From Noviherbaspirillum massiliense JC206 (GTDB lineage: Bacteria; Pseudomonadota; Gammaproteobacteria; Burkholderiales; Burkholderiaceae_D), in NCBI RefSeq assembly GCF_000312045.1, contig NZ_HE978634.1, forward strand, positions 1,792,098-1,856,097: a stretch of DNA of 64,000 bases, written 5' to 3'. Under the pieces are notes generated by a model. It was not told the DNA's origin and made no database searches. It saw only the letters and a list, made by a program, of their open reading frames with translations. Numbering within the stretch: position 1 is the stretch's first letter; each line of letters opens with the position of its first letter. The position numbers and the translations under genes are program-made. Positions 43,606 through 52,642 of the stretch are shown here, piece by piece.

Positions 43606-45324
43606 CTAAAACTCTTCCCAGCCCTCCGTGCTTGCGCGCGTGGCTGCAGCAGATTGATCCATCCGGCCCAGCTTGGCCCTTCCGGCGGCATGAAGGGCCG
43701 ATCCGGAAGCAAGCTGCGGCGCCTGCCTTCCAACAGCGGGCAAGCCCAAAGGCGCATCGTGCTGCGAAGCATGTTCGCGCGCCTTGAGCTTGAATATCGC
43801 AACCGCGCGCGCAAGAATCTCCGCCTGCTCCTGCATGCTGCGCGCAGTGGCGGCAGCCTGCTCTACCAGCGCGGCGTTCTGCTGGGTAATTTCATCCATC
43901 TGGGTAATGGCCTGGTTGACCTGCTCGATGCCGCTGCTCTGTTCCTGGCTGGCGGCTGTGATTTCACCCATGATGTCGGCTACGTGCCTGATGGAATTGA
44001 CGATCTCGTCCATGGTCTTGCCGGCTTCATCGACCAGTTTGCTGCCGGCATTGACCTTGTCCACGGAATCATCGATCAGCGACTTGATTTCCTTGGCGGC
44101 CCCATGCGAGCGCTGTGCCAGATTCCGGACTTCCGCGGCCACCACCGCAAAGCCTTTACCCTGCTCGCCGGCGCGCGCCGCTTCCACCGCTGCATTCAGC
44201 GCGAGGATATTGGTCTGGAAGGCGATACCATCGATCACGCCGATGATGTCGACCACCTTGCGCGAGCTTTCCCTGATCGAACCCATGGTATCGACAACCT
44301 GGCTGACCACCTGCCCACCCCGTGTCGCGATATCCGATGCCGAAGCCGCAAGCTGGTTTGCCTGTCGCGCATTCTCCGCATTCTGGCGCACGGTGGAAGT
44401 CAGTTCTTCCATGGAAGACGCTGTTTCTTCGAGCGAGCTTGCCTGCGCCTCGGTACGCGTCGACAGATCGGCATTGCCGCTTGCGATCTCGCGCGAGGCC
44501 TGGCTGATCGTGTCGGTTCCCGTACGCACGTTCCCCACCACTTCATCCAGGCTCTGGTTCATCCGGCGCAGCGCGTCCAGCAACTGGCCGATTTCATCGG
44601 ATGTCCTGCTTTCTATGCGCGAAGTCAGGTCTCCCTCAGCGACGCGGTGCGCGACCCTGACCGCATGCCGCAATGGTCCGGTAATGCTGCGCGTGATCGT
44701 CCATGCCAGCCCGCCGCCGATGACAGTTGCGACCGCACCGAGCGCAAACAGAAGCAGGGTCAGACGGGTGTCGTCGGCGACCGACCCGGCCAGGAGCTCT
44801 CGGGATGCGACGTGCTGCATCTCGACCAGCTTGTCCATGTCCGCCATGATCTTCTGGCTGATGGGATTGATCTGTTCATTGATGACTCTTGCCGCTCCTT
44901 CGGTGCTGAGCATCAGGCCGAGATTGATGGCTTCCTTGACGGGCCCTTCCATTTCCGCATCCAGCCGGGAGATGTCAGCCAGGATAGTTTTTTCGGCGTC
45001 GCTCAGAGGAAGCTGCGACAGCTTGTTCTTCGCATCCGTGTATGCCTGGCTCTGGGCCTTGACCTTCGCGGCTTCGCTTTCCATTCCGCCAAGATCCGAC
45101 TGCAGGCCGATGTTGCGCATGGCCATGCCGCCCTGGAGCGAAGCGCTTTTCATCGTCGCAACCAGCAGGGATTTCTCGCTGGCGGCCTCCAGGCCTTCGA
45201 CGAGCTTCCGCTTGTTCTGCGTGTTGAGCACGGTGCAGATCACCACCACCAGGGCGAGGATCGCCAGGATGATGCCGAAGGCGCCGCCAAGCCGCACGCC
45301 AATACGTAAATTACGCAGTTTCAT
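43606..45324 (-). CDS. Methyl-accepting chemotaxis protein with CheR-binding tail
   Basis: A 572-aa chemoreceptor. The first membrane helix is [20 protein letters not shown] and the second is near residue 190 ([17 protein letters not shown]), with a four-helix-bundle type periplasmic sensor between them. A HAMP domain ([19 protein letters not shown]) follows, then the signalling hairpin ([20 protein letters not shown]). The C-terminus ends GWEEF, matching the NWE(T/S)F-type pentapeptide that tethers CheR and CheB. The ATG at 45324 is preceded by GGAGGAG. It is the last gene of the operon; the ligand is unknown. Confidence 0.95.
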   Translation of the reverse strand: MKLRNLRIGVRLGGAFGIILAILALVVVICTVLNTQNKRKLVEGLEAASEKSLLVATMKSASLQGGMAMRNIGLQSDLGGMESEAAKVKAQSQAYTDAKNKLSQLPLSDAEKTILADISRLDAEMEGPVKEAINLGLMLSTEGAARVINEQINPISQKIMADMDKLVEMQHVASRELLAGSVADDTRLTLLLFALGAVATVIGGGLAWTITRSITGPLRHAVRVAHRVAEGDLTSRIESRTSDEIGQLLDALRRMNQSLDEVVGNVRTGTDTISQASREIASGNADLSTRTEAQASSLEETASSMEELTSTVRQNAENARQANQLAASASDIATRGGQVVSQVVDTMGSIRESSRKVVDIIGVIDGIAFQTNILALNAAVEAARAGEQGKGFAVVAAEVRNLAQRSHGAAKEIKSLIDDSVDKVNAGSKLVDEAGKTMDEIVNSIRHVADIMGEITAASQEQSSGIEQVNQAITQMDEITQQNAALVEQAAATARSMQEQAEILARAVAIFKLKAREHASQHDAPLGLPAVGRQAPQLASGSALHAAGRAKLGRMDQSAAATRASTEGWEEF

Positions 45325-45412
45325 GCTTCTCCTCCCCAAATTTTTATAATGTGTCGGTGGCGGGAAGTCCCGCCTCCAGCCGGGCAGCCTCTGCGGGCCG
45401 CTTTCCGGCGGA

Positions 45413-45925
45413 CTACGCTGCGACCTTGTCGAGCAGGCCCATCTCTTCCGATGTCATCAGCTTGTCGATGTCGACCAGGATCAGCATGCGCTCGTCGATC
45501 GTGCCCAGCCCCACCAGGTAATCGGTGTTCAGCGCCGTGCCCATGGCCGGTGCCGGCTTGACTTGCTCCAGCGTCAGCGTGATCACGTCCGAGACACTGT
45601 CGACCACCATGCCCACCACCCGGCTGCCCAGGTTGAGGATGATGACCACCGTGAACTGGTCATAGGTCGGGGTGCCGAGATTGAACTTGATGCGCATGTC
45701 GACGATCGGCACGATCACCCCGCGCAGGTTGATCACGCCCTTGATATAGTCCGGCGCGTTGGCAATCCGGGTCACCGCTTCATAGCCGCGGATTTCCTGC
45801 ACCTTCAGGATGTCGATCCCGTATTCTTCCTTGCCCAGGGTGAAGGCAAGGAATTCCTGGCCGGCGCTGTCATTCGCACCGCTCTCGGCCACTGCGAGGA
45901 TGTTGTTCTGGACGACTTGATTCAT
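45413..45925 (-). CDS. cheW: Chemotaxis coupling protein CheW
   Basis: CheW (170 aa) links chemoreceptors to CheA. The SH3-like fold motifs are visible: [18 protein letters not shown], then [20 protein letters not shown] with the conserved Arg, and [17 protein letters not shown]. It follows cheA by 9 bp and precedes the chemoreceptor gene, so all three core-complex components are co-expressed. Confidence 0.98.
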   Translation of the reverse strand: MNQVVQNNILAVAESGANDSAGQEFLAFTLGKEEYGIDILKVQEIRGYEAVTRIANAPDYIKGVINLRGVIVPIVDMRIKFNLGTPTYDQFTVVIILNLGSRVVGMVVDSVSDVITLTLEQVKPAPAMGTALNTDYLVGLGTIDERMLILVDIDKLMTSEEMGLLDKVAA

Positions 45926-45934
45926 GGCAGTTTC

Positions 45935-48052
45935 CTATTCGATAAAAACGGATTCGTCGTTGAGCTGCCGGCTGGAGCGCAGCAATGCAGCGACATCGAT
46001 GATCAATGCAACACCGCCATCGCCAAGGATGGTGGCACCGGAGATGCCGGCCACCTTGCGGTAATTCGATTCGAGGTTCTTCACCACCACCTGCTGCTGG
46101 CCGACCAGCTCATCGATCAGCAGCGCTGCTTTCCTGCCTTCCGATTCGAGGATGACGATGATGCCCTGCGATGGATCGGTAAAGCGCGGCTCGATGCCGA
46201 AAATCCGGTAAAGCGGGATCAGTGGCAGATATTCGCCGCGCACCCGCACTACCCGTCCCTGGCCGGAGATATCCTTGATGTCGTCGGGCGCCGCCTGCAG
46301 GGATTCCGCCACGTACGCCAGCGGCAGGATATAGATCTCTTCCCCGGTCTTGATCGACATGCCGTCGAGGATGGCGAGCGTGAGCGGCAGGGATATCGAG
46401 ATGGTCGTGCCCTGCCCCTTCGCCGAGCGGATGTCGACAACTCCCCCCATCGCAGTGATGTTGCGCTTGACGACATCCATTCCGACGCCGCGTCCCGAAA
46501 CGTCGGTGACGACTTCCGCCGTCGAGAAACCGGGTGCAAAAATGAGCTGCCACACATCCGCGTCGGACATGCCGTCCGATACGGGCAGGCCCTGCTGCCG
46601 GGCTTTGGCGAGAATCTTTTCGCGGTTCAGTCCGGCGCCGTCGTCGCTCACCTCGATGACGATGTGCCCGCCCTGGTGGCCGGCCGACAGGGTCAGCTTG
46701 CCCGCCTCGCTCTTGCCTGCGGCCCTGCGCGCTTCCGGCATCTCGATGCCATGGTCGATGCTGTTGCGGACCAGATGCGTCAGCGGGTCGACGATGCGTT
46801 CGATCAAGCCCTTGTCGAGTTCGGTCGCCGCACCTTGAGTCACGAATTCGATGCGCTTGCCGAGCTTGCTCGCGAGGTCGCGCACCATGCGCGGAAAGCG
46901 CGAGAAGACGTAATCCATCGGCATCATGCGGATGGACATCACGGCTTCCTGCAGGTCGCGCGTGTTGCGGGTAAGCTGGCTGACACTGTTGAGCAGGCGT
47001 TCGTGGAGGATAGGGTCGAGCGTGCTGGTGCGCTGCTCGATCATCGCCTGCGTGATGACGAGCTCGCCCACCAGGTTGATCAGCTGGTCCACCTTTTCTA
47101 TGCCGACGCGAATCGATGTGGATTCCTGGCTGGCCGTGAATTTCTCCGGCTCGCGCCTTGCGGCCTTTCGTTCCTGCGGGGGCTGGCCCGGATTCGACAC
47201 TGCCTGCGCCTGCGCTGCAGCGGCATGCGCCGCCGGCTGCAGCGGTTCGAAGAAGCCGTAGCCCGGATCTTCCCTCACCTGTCCTACCGGCTCGAAGAAG
47301 CCATACCCCAGCTCGTTTTCCACCTCCGCCTTGGCAGCGGCGGTCAGCTCTTCGACGGTCGGGCCGACTTCCTCGGTAATCTTCAGGTCATCCGGATCGA
47401 GGATGAAGGAACAGATCGCAACGATGCTGTCCGTTCCTTCATTGGTCATCAGATGGAAGGCGGTGCGCTGGTCGTCCAGCGTAGCGCGGCGTATGTCGCC
47501 CAGCAGGCCCAGCTCGGCCGCCAGCGCATCGACGTCGCGCTGCGACACCTGCGGCAGTTCGATGCGGAAGTAATGGATGGCCTCCGCCTTTGCCTGCGTC
47601 GGCACAGCTTCGATCGGCCTCAGGCTGACCTCGAGCGAAGCAGTCGGAGCAATCGCCGGAACCGCCCCCTGGGACAGGGACTGCAGCATCATGCGCGCGT
47701 CCCCCACCGCATCCTGGTCCACGGGCGTATGCAAGCGGTGCCCATCCAGCAGCATCTTCAGGATGTCCTTCGCCACCAGAAAAGCATCGATGTGCTCTGC
47801 GGTGAGTTCCATCTCGTGCTTGCGGATCTTGTCCAGCAAGGACTCGAGCACATGCGTCACCTCGGTCAGGTCGTTCAGGCCGAAAGTGCCGGCGCCACCC
47901 TTGATGGAATGGGCTGCACGGAAAATTGCATTCAGGTCTTCGGGATCGGGCGCCGACACGTCGACGGCCAGCAAAAGCTTTTCCATTTCAGCGAGAAGTT
48001 CTTCCGTCTCGTCGAAAAAGACCTGGAAGAACTGGCTCATATCAATGGTCAT
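45935..48052 (-). CDS. cheA: Chemotaxis histidine kinase CheA
   Basis: CheA (705 aa) has all five domains: P1 with His48 (IFRAAHSIKGGAGTFGL), P2 for CheY/CheB binding, and a P3 dimerisation helix. P4 is the ATPase (HLVRNSIDHGIEMP; VSDDGAGLNREKI; GRGVGMDVVK). P5, the CheW-like coupling domain, lies at the C-terminus (GEEIYILPLAYVAESL). The P2-P3 linker contains a repeated GYGFFEPV motif (two copies), which is uncommon and may be a local duplication. It sits between cheY and cheW. Confidence 0.98.
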   Translation of the reverse strand: MTIDMSQFFQVFFDETEELLAEMEKLLLAVDVSAPDPEDLNAIFRAAHSIKGGAGTFGLNDLTEVTHVLESLLDKIRKHEMELTAEHIDAFLVAKDILKMLLDGHRLHTPVDQDAVGDARMMLQSLSQGAVPAIAPTASLEVSLRPIEAVPTQAKAEAIHYFRIELPQVSQRDVDALAAELGLLGDIRRATLDDQRTAFHLMTNEGTDSIVAICSFILDPDDLKITEEVGPTVEELTAAAKAEVENELGYGFFEPVGQVREDPGYGFFEPLQPAAHAAAAQAQAVSNPGQPPQERKAARREPEKFTASQESTSIRVGIEKVDQLINLVGELVITQAMIEQRTSTLDPILHERLLNSVSQLTRNTRDLQEAVMSIRMMPMDYVFSRFPRMVRDLASKLGKRIEFVTQGAATELDKGLIERIVDPLTHLVRNSIDHGIEMPEARRAAGKSEAGKLTLSAGHQGGHIVIEVSDDGAGLNREKILAKARQQGLPVSDGMSDADVWQLIFAPGFSTAEVVTDVSGRGVGMDVVKRNITAMGGVVDIRSAKGQGTTISISLPLTLAILDGMSIKTGEEIYILPLAYVAESLQAAPDDIKDISGQGRVVRVRGEYLPLIPLYRIFGIEPRFTDPSQGIIVILESEGRKAALLIDELVGQQQVVVKNLESNYRKVAGISGATILGDGGVALIIDVAALLRSSRQLNDESVFIE

Positions 48053-48098
48053 GATGAAACTCCGTGACTAACGGCTGGATGGATGTGGGAATGCGGTG

Positions 48099-48464
48099 CT
48101 AGCCGATGACTTTCCTGACCACCTCGGTCAGGCGCTGCGGGTCGAAAGGCTTGACCAGCCAGCCATTGGCGCCGGCTGCCCTGCCCCTGGATTTCATTTC
48201 CTCGCTCGATTCGGTGGTGAGCATCAGGATGGGCACCTTCTGGTAATTCGGGATGTCGCGCAGCGAACGGATCAGGGACAGCCCGTCCATGCCCGGCATG
48301 TTCTGGTCTGTCAGGACCAGGTCGAACACCTGCGCATTCGCCTTATCCAAGCCGTCCTGGCCGTCGACCGCTTCCGTCACCTGATAACCGGCAGCCTTGA
48401 GGCTGAAGCTGACCATTTGCCTGAGCGATCCGGAGTCATCTACCGCCAGTATTTTTTTTGCCAT
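48099..48464 (-). CDS. Second CheY-type response regulator
   Basis: A 121-aa stand-alone receiver with VDDSGSLRQMVSFSLK, phospho-Asp53 (VLTDQNMPGMDG), Thr (LTTESS) and Lys (WLVKPFDPQRL). It resembles the CheY paralogues that precede cheA in many betaproteobacteria and differs from the CheY at 39954. It may act as a phosphate sink or feed a different output. The start at 48464 follows GGAGC; a longer frame lacks a receiver-like N-terminus. Confidence 0.92.
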   Translation of the reverse strand: MAKKILAVDDSGSLRQMVSFSLKAAGYQVTEAVDGQDGLDKANAQVFDLVLTDQNMPGMDGLSLIRSLRDIPNYQKVPILMLTTESSEEMKSRGRAAGANGWLVKPFDPQRLTEVVRKVIG

Positions 48465-48526
48465 CTTGTTGCTCCTGATTTGTCGTTTGCGGGCCGCAAG
48501 CCCGGTCATCACCCGTTTGTAATACG

Positions 48527-49075
48527 TCAGAACAGTTCGATTTCGCCGCTTTCCAGATGCGTCTGGGCCACAGCCTTGCGCAAGGTGCTATCCAGGCCGG
48601 CGCTGCGTTCTTCCAGCGTCAGATTGATGGCGCTCAGCGCTGCCGTCAGCGTCTGCGTGTTGCATGCGCTCTGTATGGCAGCGCTGCCGGTTCCGACTGC
48701 GCCCAGCAGTGCACGCAACCCTGCAACCCGTCTCGCGGTGCGGTCAATCAGCTGATTCGTCATGTCCTGAAACTGCAGGCCGGTCACTGCTGCTCGCACG
48801 TGCCGGCCGATTTCCGACTGCTTGTCCTTCAGGACCTGCCTGATCTCTTCCGGCGACGCGCTCCCCGCGAGCAATTGCTCGACCGCAGCCTGCTGTGCCT
48901 CGGTGGCCTCGTTGAGCGCCAGGAAGCTCGCTGCAAGCTTTTCGATGGCTTCGCACAGCAGCAGGTTGGTCTGGGCCAGATCGATCTCGGCCTCGGTCAG
49001 GTGCCTGCTGCCGTGATCCGACAGGATGGACAGCAGATGCTTGACTTCCGGTGCTGGCGATTTCTTATCCGGCAT
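48527..49075 (-). CDS. CheZ-like chemotaxis protein (candidate CheY-P phosphatase)
   Basis: A 182-aa helical protein between motB and cheY. Residues 101-111 read QFQDMTNQLID, matching the CheZ catalytic segment FQDLTGQVIK; Asp104 and Gln108 keep the DxxxQ pair that removes phosphate from CheY. Overall it is shorter than typical CheZ and lacks an obvious CheZ-type N-terminus. It ends GEIELF, similar to the end of CheD here. No canonical cheZ is seen at its usual position beside cheY/flhB. Assignment as the functional phosphatase is an inference. Confidence 0.7.
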   Translation of the reverse strand: MPDKKSPAPEVKHLLSILSDHGSRHLTEAEIDLAQTNLLLCEAIEKLAASFLALNEATEAQQAAVEQLLAGSASPEEIRQVLKDKQSEIGRHVRAAVTGLQFQDMTNQLIDRTARRVAGLRALLGAVGTGSAAIQSACNTQTLTAALSAINLTLEERSAGLDSTLRKAVAQTHLESGEIELF

Positions 49076-49125
49076 GAAGATATCCTGTCGTCGGTCCTTG
49101 ACGTCTCATTCGTTCCCGCCTGCGC

Positions 49126-50121
49126 TCATCTCGCCTGTGTATCCGCCGGAACGGTGGCTGGCACGGGAGCGGCCCCGGGAGCCGGTGCCGAGGCCGGCGT
49201 CAGCTCGGCCCTGACCTGTGCCTCGTTCGTAACCTCGATGGTTCCGCCGTCCTTGAGCGCGGTTCGTTCCGCCCTCTTGTTCATCACGATGATGCTGATG
49301 CGCCGGTTGACCGGATTGAGCGGATCCTGCTTGTCGAACGGCACTGCCGAGGACAGCCCAACCACCCGCAGCACCTTGGTGTCGTCCATTCCGCCCGCGA
49401 TCAGGGCGCGGCGCGATGCATTGGCGCGGTCGGCCGACAGTTCCCAGTTGCTGTAGCCTTTTTCGCCGCTCGCATAAGGCGCGGCATCGGTATGTCCCGA
49501 CAGGCTGATCTTGTTCGGCACGTCGTTCAGCACGCGCCCGATTTCGTACAGGATTTCCTTGGTGTAGCTCTGCAACTCGGCCTTCGCCAGTTCGAACATT
49601 GGCCGGTTCTGCTCGTCGACGATCTGGATGCGCAAACCTTCGGTGGTGATATCGAGCAGCAACTGCTTGCGGAACTGTTTCAGTGAGGGCCGGGCATCAA
49701 TGGCAGCCTCGATGCGCTGCTTCAGGATGCGCAGGCGCGCCATGTCGGCGCGTTCGAGCTCTTCCTGCGCCGCCTTTAGGTCGGCGACCGTCGGGGTGTG
49801 GGTCTTTCTTACGGTCGGCTCGTCGGCCTTGTTGATCTGCCCATCCTTGCGCGTGAGGTCGCGGCCGCCGCCCTGGATCACGCTCGAACTGTCGCCGCTG
49901 CCGGATCCGCCCGACATCGCAACCTTGAGCGGCGTCTTGAAATATTCGGCGATCCCCTGCAGGTCACCCTTGGCAGTCGATCCGAGCAGCCACATCAGCA
50001 GGAAGAAGGCCATCATCGCCGTGACGAAGTCGGCGTATGCGATCTTCCACGCGCCGCCATGATGGCCGCCTGCGGGCTTCTTCACCCGCTTTACGATAAT
50101 GGGCCGGGCTTCGTCAGCCAT
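49126..50121 (-). CDS. motB: Flagellar stator protein MotB
   Basis: MotB (331 aa) anchors the stator to peptidoglycan. One membrane helix contains the proton-carrying Asp at about residue 31 (WKIAYADFVTAMMAFFLLMWLL). The C-terminal OmpA domain includes LSGHTDAAPYASGEKGYSNWELSADR (split by a short loop) and a disordered Ala/Pro tail follows. It follows motA by 36 bp and pairs with it. A second stator pair, MotCD, is encoded at 30910-32429. Confidence 0.97.
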   Translation of the reverse strand: MADEARPIIVKRVKKPAGGHHGGAWKIAYADFVTAMMAFFLLMWLLGSTAKGDLQGIAEYFKTPLKVAMSGGSGSGDSSSVIQGGGRDLTRKDGQINKADEPTVRKTHTPTVADLKAAQEELERADMARLRILKQRIEAAIDARPSLKQFRKQLLLDITTEGLRIQIVDEQNRPMFELAKAELQSYTKEILYEIGRVLNDVPNKISLSGHTDAAPYASGEKGYSNWELSADRANASRRALIAGGMDDTKVLRVVGLSSAVPFDKQDPLNPVNRRISIIVMNKRAERTALKDGGTIEVTNEAQVRAELTPASAPAPGAAPVPATVPADTQAR

Positions 50122-50157
50122 GGTGCCTTTCCGCTTGTGCTTTCATCGCCGGACCGC

Positions 50158-51018
50158 CTATTTGGTCTTCGACTGCTTGATATGGTCTTCGAGCTCGCTG
50201 AAGGACGGCCGCTCGGTCGAGAACAGTACCTTGCGGCCGAACTCTACCGCGAGCGCCGGGGCGTAGCCGTTCAGGCTGGCGAGCAGGGTCACTTTCACGC
50301 ATTCGAACATCTTTGACGACTCATGCAGCTTCTGCTCCAGCAGGCTGGCGAGCGGCCCGACGAAACCGTATGCGAGCAGGATGCCAAGGAAGGTGCCGAC
50401 CAGCGCGTGCGCAATCAGCATGCCCAGCTCGGACGGAGGAAGACCGACCGATTCCATGGTGTGTACCACGCCCATCACCGCTGCCACGATGCCGAATGCT
50501 GGCAGGCCGTCACCGATCTTGGCAATGCAATGCGCCGGGATCTCGCCTTCGTTGTGGTGGGTCGCGATCTCGTTGTCCATCAGGTTTTCGATCTGGAACG
50601 CATCCATGTTCCCCGACACCATCAGCCGCAGGTAGTCGGTCATGAATTCGACGATGTGATGGTCGGCGAGGATGGCCGGATACTTGCTGAAGATCGGGCT
50701 TTCTTCCGGGCTCTCGATATCGCCCTCAATCGACATCAGGCCTTCCTTGCGTACCTTGCTCAGAATCTCAAAGAGCAGCGTCATCAGCTCCATGTAGAGC
50801 GACTTGGTGTATTTCGAGCCCTTGAACAGGCTGGGAATCGCCTTGAACGTCGCCTTGATTGCCTTGCCGTTGTTGCCGACGAAAAAAGCGCCGAAAGCGG
50901 CACCGCCGATCATCAGCAATTCCAGAGGCTGGAACAGTGCAGCCAGGTGTCCTCCGGCAAGGGCAAAGCCGCCGAACACCGAGGCGCAAACAACGATATA
51001 TCCGAGAATGACTAGCAA
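50158..51018 (-). CDS. motA: Flagellar stator protein MotA
   Basis: MotA (286 aa) forms the ion channel with MotB and presses on FliG. The N-terminus LVILGYIVVCASVFGGFALAGGHLAAL closely follows enterobacterial MotA, which supports the TTG start at 51018. The conserved Pro-containing third and fourth helices (GDGLPAFGIVAAVMGVVHTM; LVGTFLGILLAYGFVGPL) are present. A sigma-28-type promoter lies 128 bp upstream. It is the first gene of the motAB-cheZ-like-cheY-cheA-cheW-mcp operon. Confidence 0.97.
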   Translation of the reverse strand: MLVILGYIVVCASVFGGFALAGGHLAALFQPLELLMIGGAAFGAFFVGNNGKAIKATFKAIPSLFKGSKYTKSLYMELMTLLFEILSKVRKEGLMSIEGDIESPEESPIFSKYPAILADHHIVEFMTDYLRLMVSGNMDAFQIENLMDNEIATHHNEGEIPAHCIAKIGDGLPAFGIVAAVMGVVHTMESVGLPPSELGMLIAHALVGTFLGILLAYGFVGPLASLLEQKLHESSKMFECVKVTLLASLNGYAPALAVEFGRKVLFSTERPSFSELEDHIKQSKTK

Positions 51019-51145
51019 GGATCTGTACTCCGGTCGTCAAAATGGGCGAGGTCACGGCCCTCGATTGGCCAATTCGCGGCCAGCATATCAGCGGGTTTGC
51101 AGCCGCAAACAGCCGAATAGCGGCGCGAAAACCGCTTTCCATTGA

Positions 51146-51172
51146 ATTACGGCCAAAAAACAGGGAACTTGA
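51146..51172 (-). promoter_or_regulatory. Sigma-28 (FliA) promoter of motA
   Basis: On the minus strand: TCAAGTTC-N11-GCCGTAAT. Six of eight positions match in the -35 and five of eight in the -10, with exact 11-nt spacing. It is the weakest of the four sigma-28 candidates here, but its position ahead of a typical class III operon supports it. Confidence 0.7.
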
Positions 51173-51203
51173 GGGAAACGGCAGCGACTTTCGGCAGGTG
51201 GGG

Positions 51204-51980
51204 CTACATGTGCCAGCCGAACAGGGAGGGACGACCTGCGGCGCCGGGAATGATCAGGCTCGGCTCAACGCCGGGAATCGGGAATTCATGACTGAGCAGC
51301 AGCGTGCCGGGGCGCATTTCTGCACGAGCCTTGGCCCACAAAGCCGGCATCGCCGCCGGCGACAGGTAGGCGAACACCACATCGAAGCCGGCGAAAGCCA
51401 GGCGGTCATAGTCGCCGCGGATGAAGCGCCCCCGGCTGCCCGCAAGACGCGCACGCAGGGCGCTGATAAGCCATGGAAGTGGCGCGACTTCGATCCCGCT
51501 GAACTCGCCTTCCGGCCGCAGCCTTGCAAGATGAAGAATCAGGCCGCCGAGCCCGCTGCCGACGTCCACAACACGGACCCCTTCCTTTTCCGGCAGCAGC
51601 CCGGCGACTGCGTGCCAAGTTGCCGGACCGGACGGAAAGAACGGAACCTGGGTGCGGAAGGTGGTCCAGTACAAACAAGTCAGAGCCAGGAATGCGGCGA
51701 GAAACAGCCAGGACGGCAGGCGCAAGGCATGCACCGTAAGCAGCGCCACCGGGAAAATGAACTGGATCGGAAACCACCACGCCGCGAGGCGCCGCCAGTA
51801 TGAAATCAGCGCAGCCGCCGCGCCATGAACCAGCGCGGCCGAAAGGATATTGAGATCGGTGCCGGCGAAGGTGCGCAGACCAACTGCCAGCAGCAGGACC
51901 AGAACGAACGCAGCCAGCTGTATCAGCAGCGCGTGGATGGCGGGTGTGCGCATCATCTGTCGGACTTGCACTCTGCCCAT
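51204..51980 (-). CDS. Membrane-attached SAM-dependent methyltransferase
   Basis: A class I methyltransferase of about 258 aa with two to four N-terminal hydrophobic helices (IHALLIQLAAFVLVLLLAVGL; LPSWLFLAAFLALTCLYW). Motif I is VVDVGSGLGGLILHLARL, followed by FSGIEVAPLPWL and a catalytic region (FDVVFAYLSPAAM). It lies between flhC and motA in a flagellar context, on the same strand. The substrate is unknown; a membrane-bound or envelope target is plausible but unproven. The start is uncertain (51995, 51980 and 51956 are all ATG). Confidence 0.75.
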   Translation of the reverse strand: MGRVQVRQMMRTPAIHALLIQLAAFVLVLLLAVGLRTFAGTDLNILSAALVHGAAAALISYWRRLAAWWFPIQFIFPVALLTVHALRLPSWLFLAAFLALTCLYWTTFRTQVPFFPSGPATWHAVAGLLPEKEGVRVVDVGSGLGGLILHLARLRPEGEFSGIEVAPLPWLISALRARLAGSRGRFIRGDYDRLAFAGFDVVFAYLSPAAMPALWAKARAEMRPGTLLLSHEFPIPGVEPSLIIPGAAGRPSLFGWHM

Positions 51981-52036
51981 AGCGGGTCGACCCATCTCCG
52001 TCACTGCGCGCGGGATATCTGCAAGCAGCCTGCCGC

Positions 52037-52594
52037 TTATACGCTCGCAAGCGCTGCCTGGGCTGCCTCTTCCCTGGCCTTCTTGGTCTTGCCGGCACGC
52101 GAAGGCATGTGACACAGGCCGCAGGTGTAGTCGTTGTTCAGGTCGAGCTGGTGGACCACATAGTCGCCGCCGCATTTGCCGCAGCATGCAGTCGTCAGCA
52201 TCTTGCTTTCGAAAAAGCGCACCAGGGTCCAGGCGCGTGTCAGCGAAAGAACCGGCTCTCCGTCAGGGCCCGGCCCTACTTGCTCGAGATAGAGTTTGTA
52301 CGCCTTGATGATGGCCTGAATACCTGAAATCCGGGCGTGCTGAATCAGGTATTTGTAGATATTGATGAACAGCGAAGAATGGATATTCGGCTGCCAGGTG
52401 ATGAACCAGTCGGTCGAAAACGGCAGCATGCCCTTGGGAGGCGACACACCCTTGAGTTCCTTGTAGAGCTTCAGGAGGCGTTCGCGGGACAACTTGGTTT
52501 CCGATTCCAGCAGTTGCAGGCGCGCACCAAGGTTGATGAGTTCGATCGCGAGCTGGATTTCCTGGGCTTCCGTAATTACGCTCTTCTTCGTCAT
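52037..52594 (-). CDS. flhC: Flagellar master regulator FlhC
   Basis: FlhC (185 aa) forms the FlhD4C2 activator of class II flagellar promoters. It has the conserved core RLQLLESETKLSRERLLKLY and TDWFITWQPNIHSSLF. The zinc site is present as two Cys pairs (CCGKC and CGLC). It follows flhD by 48 bp. Class II targets in this window should include the fliE/fliF, flgB/flgA and flhB promoters. Confidence 0.98.
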   Translation of the reverse strand: MTKKSVITEAQEIQLAIELINLGARLQLLESETKLSRERLLKLYKELKGVSPPKGMLPFSTDWFITWQPNIHSSLFINIYKYLIQHARISGIQAIIKAYKLYLEQVGPGPDGEPVLSLTRAWTLVRFFESKMLTTACCGKCGGDYVVHQLDLNNDYTCGLCHMPSRAGKTKKAREEAAQAALASV

Positions 52595-52642
52595 GTTCGG
52601 ACCTTTGCGAGTTTCTGGCTTCGTTGATAGCGGGTCGGTCAG

